A stretch of 34,788 bases of DNA from Planctomycetaceae bacterium (GTDB taxonomy: Bacteria > Planctomycetota > Planctomycetia > Planctomycetales > Planctomycetaceae), in assembly GCA_002724415.1 (NCBI GenBank), contig PBOU01000039.1:34854-69641 (forward strand), read 5' to 3'. A model generated the notes under the pieces. It made no database searches and was not told where the DNA came from. It was given only the letters and a program-made list of their open reading frames with translations. A program made the translations under genes and the position numbers. Shown here one piece after another: positions 1 through 5,560 of the stretch. Position 1 is the first letter of the stretch; each line of letters opens with the position of its first letter.

Positions 1-1164
1 CGCAGCACGCAACCGATCCTCGAAGTGACCAATCGCGTGATCGCCCAGGCAAGTCAACGACATTCCAAAACCCTCTGGTCCGACCGGACCTCCGGCGAAC
101 ACCCGGTGCTGGTCGATTGCACGGACGAAGATGAACAGAGCGAGTTCGTGGTCGACCAGATCCTGGCGCGACGCGAGGAGGGGGTGGCCCTGAAAGACCA
201 GGCCGTGCTCTTCCGGGCCTCGCACCACAGCCTGGCCCTGGAGGTGGAACTGGCCCAGAGGAACGTCCCCTTCCACAAGTACGGAGGCCTGAGATTCCTG
301 GAGACCGCCCACATCAAGGACCTCCTGGCATTTCTCAAACTCGTCGACAACCCTCGTGACGGCGTGGCCGCCAACAGGCTGTTGCTGCTGCTGCCGGGCA
401 TCGGGCCGGTCCGAGCGGGGCGACTGGTCGAATTGCTGCTGGAATCGGGAGGCCAGATCTCGGCGTGGGACGAGATCAAGCCACCACCGGCAGCCGAGGA
501 GATCTGGCCCGACCTGTTGCGGTTGCTGAAGCGACTTGCCGGCGACAACCGATCCGAACAAAACGTCTCGGCCGAACTGCACCAGGTCCGCAAGTTCTAC
601 ACTCCGCTACTGGAAACCCGCTACGACCACGCCTCCGCCCGTGTGCGTGACCTCGAACAACTCGAACAGCTCGCCACTCGCTACAACGATCGCAGCCGCT
701 TTCTCGCCGAAATCACCCTCGATCCGCCCTCCTCAACCCAGGATTTTGCAGGTGAACCGATTCTCGACGACGACTTCCTGGTTCTCTCGACCATTCACTC
801 GTCCAAGGGACTCGAATGGGACAGCGTCTTCGTGATTCACGTTGCCGACGGGAACATCCCCTCCGACATGGCCACCGGGAACGCCGACGAGATCGATGAG
901 GAGCGGCGACTGCTCTACGTGGCGATGACCCGTGCCAAGAACCGGCTGTTTGCCTGTTATCCACAACGGTACTACTTCCGAGGCCGCCGCCGCAGCGACG
1001 CCCACGGCTTCTCACAATTGTCGCGGTTCTTCACCGACGAGGTGATCGCGTGCTGCGACCGGCGTCCGGCCCGACAATTGGGCGATGAGGACAGCATGGA
1101 CGAAGACTTTTCCGCCGACGTGACGGCTGCCGAGATCCGCCGTAGAATCAAGGACCTCTGGTAG
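1..1164 (+). CDS. UvrD/Rep-family ATP-dependent DNA helicase, C-terminal part
   Basis: The open frame enters from the left edge, so the gene is 5' truncated; the first in-window GTG (25) is not the start. The first residues (RSTQPILE, then N) are the end of superfamily 1 motif IV. A 2B-like region follows, then motif V (STIHSSKGLEWD, about 787-822) and motif VI (EERRLLYVAMTRAK, about 898-939). This order is diagnostic of UvrD/PcrA/Rep 3'-5' helicases, which unwind DNA in repair and at stalled forks. The ATP-binding half lies outside the window. After motif VI only about 75 residues remain, and I do not see the Tudor-like C-terminal domain of PcrA/UvrD, so it may be a shorter Rep-like form. 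The next gene follows after 26 nt. The family is certain; the subfamily is not. Confidence 0.93.
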   Translation, partial: RSTQPILEVTNRVIAQASQRHSKTLWSDRTSGEHPVLVDCTDEDEQSEFVVDQILARREEGVALKDQAVLFRASHHSLALEVELAQRNVPFHKYGGLRFLETAHIKDLLAFLKLVDNPRDGVAANRLLLLLPGIGPVRAGRLVELLLESGGQISAWDEIKPPPAAEEIWPDLLRLLKRLAGDNRSEQNVSAELHQVRKFYTPLLETRYDHASARVRDLEQLEQLATRYNDRSRFLAEITLDPPSSTQDFAGEPILDDDFLVLSTIHSSKGLEWDSVFVIHVADGNIPSDMATGNADEIDEERRLLYVAMTRAKNRLFACYPQRYYFRGRRRSDAHGFSQLSRFFTDEVIACCDRRPARQLGDEDSMDEDFSADVTAAEIRRRIKDLW

Positions 1165-1190
1165 TTCTCCCTCTCTCACATCTTCACGCC

Positions 1191-2411
1191 GTGCACCGCT
1201 TCAACTCACACTGCTCACACACCGCCACCAGGCACTCGCTGCTGGCCTGTGGACTGATCCTCCTGGTGATGGGTTCCACGCTCCAGGCGGCCGACATTGG
1301 CTCGTATCGGTCCAAGAACTTCATCGTGCATTCCGATGATGATCCCGATCGCAGCAAGGAACTGCTGGAACGGCTCGAGACGCTGTTGAAAATCGTCTCC
1401 GAATACTGGAGACGTCCCAACCGCCGACTGATCGAGTGCTGCGTGGTCAAGGACCTGAAGAACTGGCCCAGTGGCCGGTTGCCGCAACTGGCCATCGAAA
1501 AGATTCGCTCCAAAAGCGGCGTGACGATCAGCATCAAGCGAATGAAAGGAACCGTGTTCTTCACCAAGAGCATCGTGTACGCAGCCGCTCGAACCGGCGT
1601 GGCCCAGCACGAGGCAGTCCACGCCTACTGCTACCAGATGTTCGGATCGACCGGGCCGGTGTGGTACAGCGAAGGCATGGCCGAGATGGGCAGGTACTGG
1701 GCCAGTCACAACGACCGCAGCGTCCGTGGCGACCGTGGACCGATTCGTTTCCTCCGGCAAACGACACCGCCATCGGTCAAGACGCTCACCCGCACCGGCC
1801 AGACCTCCGACGGCTGGAGAAACTACGCCCAGCGATGGGCCTTGTGCCACCTGCTGTCCAACAACCCCAACTACGGCCAACGCTTTCGGACCCTGGGTTT
1901 TTCACTCCTGGGAGGACGCCGCGGAACCAGTTTCCAGTCGTTTTTTGGGACCATGAGCCGCGAGATCCAATTCGAATACAACCTCTTCCTGCAAAACCTC
2001 GACAACGGATACCGGGTCGACCTGTGTGCATGGGACTGGAAAACTCGTTTCCGACGTCTCAAAGAGGGACGTACAGCCAAGTCGACGATTGATGCCAGTC
2101 GGGGCTGGCAGGCCAGCGGTGTCAGTGTCCAGGCTGGTCACACCTACTCGGTGACCGCCTCGGGAGACTGGCAAACCTCCACGGGTGCCGAGGCAGTCGA
2201 TGCCGATGGAGACGCCAGGGGAGTGGGACGACTGCAGGCAGCCATCTGGGACAATTACCAGTTGACCCACACCAGCGACCTCGGCCGACAGGTCACGTTC
2301 AAGCCCTCCGGAGACGGAAAACTGTTCCTCCGCTGCAACGATCGCTGGGGCAGCTTGCACGACAACACGGGCCGACTCACCGTCCAGGTGAAACGCGTCC
2401 CCAGGCCATAG
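1191..2411 (+). CDS. Secreted HExxH (gluzincin-like) metallopeptidase-like protein with C-terminal carbohydrate-binding-like domain
   Basis: The protein has 406 residues and starts at GTG. The N-terminus is a signal peptide: hydrophobic residues 17-30 with probable cleavage after LQA near 33. Residues 140-144 read HEAVH, a canonical HExxH zinc motif. A downstream WYSEGMAE (about 159-165) supplies a glutamate in the right place for the third ligand, as in Peptidase_MA-like families. From about residue 300 there is a separate beta-rich domain: GWQASGVSVQAGHTYSVTA, GDWQ, then FLRCNDRW and DNTG. It resembles LecA/PA-IL-like or galactose-binding modules that end secreted planctomycete proteins. 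I infer an exported peptidase or peptidase-derived protein; substrate unknown. It follows the helicase by 26 nt, so co-transcription is possible. The family assignment is moderate, and activity is not shown. Confidence 0.75.
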   Translation: MHRFNSHCSHTATRHSLLACGLILLVMGSTLQAADIGSYRSKNFIVHSDDDPDRSKELLERLETLLKIVSEYWRRPNRRLIECCVVKDLKNWPSGRLPQLAIEKIRSKSGVTISIKRMKGTVFFTKSIVYAAARTGVAQHEAVHAYCYQMFGSTGPVWYSEGMAEMGRYWASHNDRSVRGDRGPIRFLRQTTPPSVKTLTRTGQTSDGWRNYAQRWALCHLLSNNPNYGQRFRTLGFSLLGGRRGTSFQSFFGTMSREIQFEYNLFLQNLDNGYRVDLCAWDWKTRFRRLKEGRTAKSTIDASRGWQASGVSVQAGHTYSVTASGDWQTSTGAEAVDADGDARGVGRLQAAIWDNYQLTHTSDLGRQVTFKPSGDGKLFLRCNDRWGSLHDNTGRLTVQVKRVPRP

Positions 2412-2575
2412 AGCCCCGGGGCCGGCCCAGTCTGTGCGATCGAGAGCCTGTCCTCGCACGCGTCGTGTGCCGAGTTGGTCGCCCCCCCGTTGTGACTCGG
2501 AATTATTTTCCGGTTTTTCCACTGATAACGATTTTTCTATTTGCCAACCTCACCGCACCTCACTACAGTCCTTTT

Positions 2576-2640
2576 TGTGGGTTTTGTGCCCAATGATCTT
2601 TCACAACTTGATTGCATGTGGGTTTTCTGCCCATTATGCT
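2576..2640. promoter_or_regulatory. Twin inverted-repeat operator upstream of mraZ (MraZ-box-like)
   Basis: The 314-nt gap 2412-2725 has no credible gene. It holds two near-identical copies of TGTGGGTTTT[G/C]TGCCCA, at 2576-2592 and 2617-2633, exactly 41 bp apart. Each copy has TGGG facing CCCA, with starts 11 bp apart. TGGG is the core of the boxes bound by E. coli MraZ, where they occur as direct repeats about 10 bp apart; here the half-sites are inverted. The second copy overlaps a weak promoter candidate (TTGATT 2608-2613, CATTAT 2632-2637, 18-bp spacer). Autoregulation is an inference. Confidence 0.55.
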
Positions 2641-2725
2641 GGATGCGGCTTGCGGAGCAGGTCGCCGGCATGGACACCGTCCGGCCTGCAAGGTTTCCGC
2701 ACCATCCCCTCCCAGCCACTGGCCC

Positions 2726-3208
2726 ATGCCTCCACAGACCTTTATCACCGGCGAAGTGCGACGAACCCTGGACGACAGGTTTCGCGTTTCCTTGCCGGCA
2801 GAAATGGCCGAGGCAGTCACGGATGACAATGGCCAGACAATCATCTCGAAGGAACGATTTGGTTGTGTGAGTCTCTGGCGAGCAGCCGACTGGCAGGAAC
2901 GGATTGATGCCGGAGTGGCACTGATTCGCCAGAAGATTGAGGCGGGACGGATGGAGAGTCGTTTTGGGGATGTACAGAGGCTGGGACGCCTTCTGTCAAC
3001 CCGGCACCAGACAGTTCGATTGGCAAAACGATCGAGACTGCTGGTGCCCGACGAATTCCGATCTTTTCTCGGTGTGGCCCCCAACCAGGACTTGATGCTG
3101 GTCGGGGCTGTGATCTGCGTGGAGATCTGGAGCGTCGATGCCTGGATCGAGACGCTGCGGGAGGACATGCCTGAATTCGGGCCACTGTTCCTGCAGTTGA
3201 CCGAATAA
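2726..3208 (+). CDS. mraZ: MraZ-family transcriptional regulator (double SpoVT/AbrB fold)
   Basis: The protein has 160 residues, slightly longer than typical MraZ (about 143-150). The N-terminal half shows [22 protein letters not shown], matching the MraZ signature of GE, a few residues, LD, then R, SLPA. The C-terminal half has [14 protein letters not shown] and [16 protein letters not shown], matching the family's LP, L, LVG and EIWS features. MraZ forms rings and binds repeated TGGG boxes, normally repressing mraZ-mraW-fts genes. Here no mraW, ftsL or mur gene lies nearby; the next genes are the membrane coiled-coil group. I start at ATG 2726 because longer TTG/ATG starts would place the operator inside the gene. 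There is no clear Shine-Dalgarno sequence. It may have diverged to regulate the downstream membrane genes. Confidence 0.85.
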   Translation: MPPQTFITGEVRRTLDDRFRVSLPAEMAEAVTDDNGQTIISKERFGCVSLWRAADWQERIDAGVALIRQKIEAGRMESRFGDVQRLGRLLSTRHQTVRLAKRSRLLVPDEFRSFLGVAPNQDLMLVGAVICVEIWSVDAWIETLREDMPEFGPLFLQLTE

Positions 3209-3215
3209 GGGAAAA

Positions 3216-3252
3216 GGGCCCGGAATCCGTGATCCCGGGCGATTCACGGATT
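3216..3252 (+). terminator. Candidate terminator with two mutually exclusive hairpins after mraZ
   Basis: Seven nt after the mraZ stop, GCCCGG (3218-3223) can pair with CCGGGC (3235-3240). Alternatively AATCCGTGA (3224-3232) pairs with TCACGGATT (3244-3252) over an 11-nt loop. The two stems interleave and cannot form together. No T-run follows, so termination is uncertain. Confidence 0.35.
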
Positions 3253-3280
3253 TCAGCCCAACAGGAAGCAGAAAACTGAC

Positions 3281-3296
3281 ACCGGGCATGCCCGGT
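3281..3296. repeat. 16-bp perfect palindrome
   Basis: ACCGGGCATGCCCGGT is its own reverse complement. Its first ten bases (ACCGGGCATG) recur at 3402-3411. Both lie in the 472-nt gap 3209-3680, which has no credible gene. It could be a dimeric protein-binding site or a loopless RNA hairpin; function unknown. Confidence 0.5.
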
Positions 3297-3575
3297 CACG
3301 GACGTGGAAAGAGGCTGTCGTTCACTCAATCAGTCAACGTGTGAACAACCAGGGACGGTCCAAAGGCACGGAAGCCAACTCTTCTTTTCTCCCCCCCGAC
3401 GACCGGGCATGTTCCTTTTAACGATCACCGCACTTCACACGAACTGGGTCGTGAGTCCCCGGTAGGCAGCCGGCCCCTCGGCCTGGGAAACCCACAACAA
3501 ATGAACCGAACCTGACGTCTGAACCGATTCCAACGTCTGTGAGTCCACGGCTTCGGGATCTCTTGCAGTTCCGAA

Positions 3576-3611
3576 TTGACCACCCGAAAACAGCAGGCCT
3601 ATACTTCGGGT
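3576..3611 (+). promoter_or_regulatory. Sigma-70-type promoter with embedded inverted repeat, for the coiled-coil membrane operon
   Basis: The -35 box is TTGACC (3576-3581), the spacer 18 bp and the -10 box TATACT (3600-3605), each 5/6 to consensus. A perfect 7-bp inverted repeat, ACCCGAA (3582-3588) and TTCGGGT (3605-3611), brackets the spacer and the -10 box, so a dimeric repressor could occlude the promoter. Transcription would begin near 3612, leaving a leader of about 70 nt. Confidence 0.6.
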
Positions 3612-3653
3612 AAGTCAGCTTTTCCACAACGGCTTGAAAACCGCGTTTGCAGT

Positions 3654-3673
3654 GTGCGGCGAATTGACCGCAC
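3654..3673 (+). other. Leader hairpin just before the start codon at 3681
   Basis: GTGCGG (3654-3659) pairs with CCGCAC (3668-3673) over an 8-nt loop. The hairpin ends 7 nt before the ATG and there is no Shine-Dalgarno sequence. It may affect translation initiation; this is inference from complementarity only. Confidence 0.35.
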
Positions 3674-3680
3674 GTGTCCC

Positions 3681-4412
3681 ATGACAAATATCAGCAAGAT
3701 CCTCTGTGTGTTTGTACTCACCGCCTGTCTCGCCTTCATGGGCGTCGCAGCGGTGACGGCCATGGGTGGCGCCAACTGGGAAATCGAGCGCGACCGACTC
3801 ACCGCAGACTACACGTTTGAAACCACCGAGGGCCAGGTGACCACCTATGGCGTGAAGTCGCACAAGGACAAAAAGTCCCTGATCACCGGGGGCAAGAGCC
3901 TGGCGTCCACCGTCATTGCCGCTCGCAAGGACATGGTGGACAAACAGAACCAGCAAATCGACGGCCTGAAAAAAGAGACCAGCGACCTTGGCACCGAAAA
4001 AGAGAAGTGGGAATCGCTGACCGAGGTGGATGAAGCCTCCATGACCGCACGTTGCGATGAACTTGCTCGTGAGTTGGCGGCTCTCAACAAGTCGATAGAC
4101 GACGCATCCAAGCAGAACATCACCACGGTGGAAAAGACGCAGAGCACGTTGCGACGCAACGAAAATCGCCGCGAAGAGGTCTACCGGCTCCTGTCCCAGT
4201 TGGATGAGATTCGCACAGACCTGTTCCAGATCAATGAACAGACAAAACGGCTGCAGGACCTCCTGATCCGCAAGAGAGGCGTCGTGAGCCGGCTCAAGAG
4301 GCGACAGGTCCAACTGGTGACATCCGGAGCTCGTGGACAATACGAATCTTCTTCGCCTCCGGCCAAGGCACCCAAAGACGCACCCGCGAAAACGCCGAAG
4401 ACACAACCGTAG
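3681..4412 (+). CDS. Bitopic membrane coiled-coil protein of unknown function (first gene of three)
   Basis: The protein has 243 residues. One hydrophobic segment (about 7-28) follows a short MTNISK head, giving a signal anchor. VLTAC at 12-16 mimics a lipobox, but hydrophobicity continues past the cysteine, so I prefer a membrane anchor. Residues about 75-220 are Lys/Glu/Gln/Leu-rich with heptad character and no Gly/Pro, predicting a long coiled coil outside the cytoplasm. The tail is a low-complexity Pro/Ala/Lys stretch (about 222-243). A longer frame opens at TTG 3576, but that codon is the -35 box, so ATG 3681 is the start. It shares layout with the next gene (short head, one helix, an NW motif, coiled coil), which suggests paralogous partners. 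No enzymatic motif is visible; function unknown. Confidence 0.8.
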   Translation: MTNISKILCVFVLTACLAFMGVAAVTAMGGANWEIERDRLTADYTFETTEGQVTTYGVKSHKDKKSLITGGKSLASTVIAARKDMVDKQNQQIDGLKKETSDLGTEKEKWESLTEVDEASMTARCDELARELAALNKSIDDASKQNITTVEKTQSTLRRNENRREEVYRLLSQLDEIRTDLFQINEQTKRLQDLLIRKRGVVSRLKRRQVQLVTSGARGQYESSSPPAKAPKDAPAKTPKTQP

Positions 4413-4449
4413 AGCAGACAATTCACGATCCATTCGTTCCAGGCCCAGC

Positions 4450-4468
4450 CCCGCCAGTTGTTGGCGGG
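4450..4468 (+). other. GC-rich hairpin abutting the Shine-Dalgarno sequence of the second coiled-coil gene
   Basis: CCCGCCA (4450-4456) pairs with TGGCGGG (4462-4468) over a 5-nt loop. Its 3' arm runs into GGGAGGGAG, the ribosome-binding site of the ATG at 4483. It could tune the ratio of the two coiled-coil proteins or act as a weak attenuator. No T-run follows. Confidence 0.45.
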
Positions 4469-4482
4469 AGGGAGTAGAGACC

Positions 4483-5349
4483 ATGACTTTCGTCGGCAAG
4501 ATGCTCATCGTCCTGCAACTCGTCCTCAGCCTCCTGTTCATGGCATTCGCCGGTGCGGTGTCCACGGTCGAGAAAAACTGGAAACAGGAGTCCGCAGGAA
4601 ACCTGGAACTGTTGGAAGAAGAGAAGAATTACCACCAGGCAACGCAGAACTCGTTCAACGAGTTCAAGAACACGGCGACGGCCAGCATCGCCGACCTCGA
4701 CACTCTCTCCAAGAAAAGGCTCTCGGACTTCAACCGCGAGAAGAACCGGGCCGACAACCTGCAGCAACAACTCAACAACCTCAAGACCGCGCACGACACA
4801 CAGCGGACGGTCGCCCAGTTGGAAGGTGACGAAGCAAAGTTTCGCCGCGACGAGGCAGTCGAGCAACGCCAGGTCAACAAGGCGTTGCACGGGAACCTGG
4901 TCGAGTCGGTCCGGAAGAACCGGGGCCTGGAGGACATCATCTTCGACCTGAGACTCCAACTCGGTGAGCGGGAACAGCGCCACATGGTGATTCTCGATGA
5001 ACTCAAGACAGCTCGTCTCCAGGCACGCCGCAAGGGTGGCGGACTGGGAGCACTCCCCAGCGAGGACATTACGCCGCCGCCACCGTTGGACGGCAAGGTC
5101 GTTTCGTCCCGCCGAGGAATCGGCAACCGCATCCTCTATGTCGAGGTCTCGATCGGCGGCGACGATGGAATCAAGGAGGGTCAGCAACTGACCGTCTACC
5201 GTCGCGGCAACGGCAAGAGCCAGAGGACGAAGTACCTCGGACAAATCCGCATCATCCAGGTCTTCGCGGACAAGGCGGTCGGCACGGTCCAGGAAAAAGC
5301 CAAGAACGGCGTGATTACGAAGGGCGACAATGTCACCTCGAAACTCTAG
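4483..5349 (+). CDS. Bitopic membrane coiled-coil protein with C-terminal beta domain (MreC-like layout)
   Basis: The protein has 288 residues, starting at an ATG behind a strong purine-rich site (GGGAGGGAG). A single hydrophobic segment lies at about 7-27. A long coiled coil (about 35-195) follows, with heptad-like Leu/Lys/Glu/Gln runs and no glycine-rich breaks. A Gly/Pro linker comes next, then a compact beta-rich domain (about 207-288) containing DDGIKEGQQLTVYR, YLGQIRI and KAVGTV. The order helix, coiled coil, beta domain, and the DG, xxEGQ, V pattern resemble MreC, the scaffold that links cell-shape proteins to the wall. I see only architectural similarity, not a convincing MreC sequence match. 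It sits 70 nt after its paralogue-like neighbour and overlaps the next small gene. Function unknown; an envelope scaffold is a reasonable guess. Confidence 0.82.
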   Translation: MTFVGKMLIVLQLVLSLLFMAFAGAVSTVEKNWKQESAGNLELLEEEKNYHQATQNSFNEFKNTATASIADLDTLSKKRLSDFNREKNRADNLQQQLNNLKTAHDTQRTVAQLEGDEAKFRRDEAVEQRQVNKALHGNLVESVRKNRGLEDIIFDLRLQLGEREQRHMVILDELKTARLQARRKGGGLGALPSEDITPPPPLDGKVVSSRRGIGNRILYVEVSIGGDDGIKEGQQLTVYRRGNGKSQRTKYLGQIRIIQVFADKAVGTVQEKAKNGVITKGDNVTSKL

Positions 5350-5467
5350 CAGCCCCGGTGTCGACGTTTTCGTCGGCCTGTTGTTCGTCTCGGTCGCCGC
5401 GCTGGTCGTTGGAATCAGCCTCCTCGCGGTGGAACTGAAGAGCTACGGATGGGACATGGCTCCCTAG
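5330..5467 (+). CDS. 45-residue single-span membrane protein overlapping the coiled-coil gene
   Basis: The ATG at 5330 lies inside the last codons of the preceding gene, in another frame, and the frame runs to TAG 5465-5467. The peptide begins MSPRNSSSPGVDVF. It has one strong hydrophobic helix (about residues 13-33, with GLLFVSVAALVVGISLLAV at its core) and ends in an acidic/aromatic tail, VELKSYGWDMAP. The 20-nt overlap, strong hydrophobicity and absence of any other use for the DNA argue for a real, translationally coupled gene. It would be the third member of the module and the only one without a coiled coil. It is too short for standard ORF cutoffs and easily missed. Function unknown; an assembly partner of the two coiled-coil proteins is an inference. 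Confidence 0.62.
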   Translation: MSPRNSSSPGVDVFVGLLFVSVAALVVGISLLAVELKSYGWDMAP

Positions 5468-5560
5468 AGCCCCCTCCCCCCTTGCACTTCCGAACGACTC
5501 GCCACCGGCCCCCCGTCTCGATAGGATGAGACCTCCGATTCACTTCTCGGAGATCTCTCG

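Noticed and set aside
2612-2725. N-terminal extension of mraZ from TTG 2612 or ATG 2636
   Set aside because: It would place the twin operator within the coding sequence, and the extra residues do not fit the MraZ N-terminus, which begins close to FITGE.
3576-3680. N-terminal extension of the first coiled-coil gene from TTG 3576
   Set aside because: The TTG is the -35 box of a near-consensus promoter and the extension contains the -10 box, so it is not translated from this promoter.
3681-3746. Lipoprotein reading of the first coiled-coil protein (VLTAC)
   Set aside because: The hydrophobic stretch continues for another ten or so residues after the cysteine, which fits a membrane anchor better than a lipobox.
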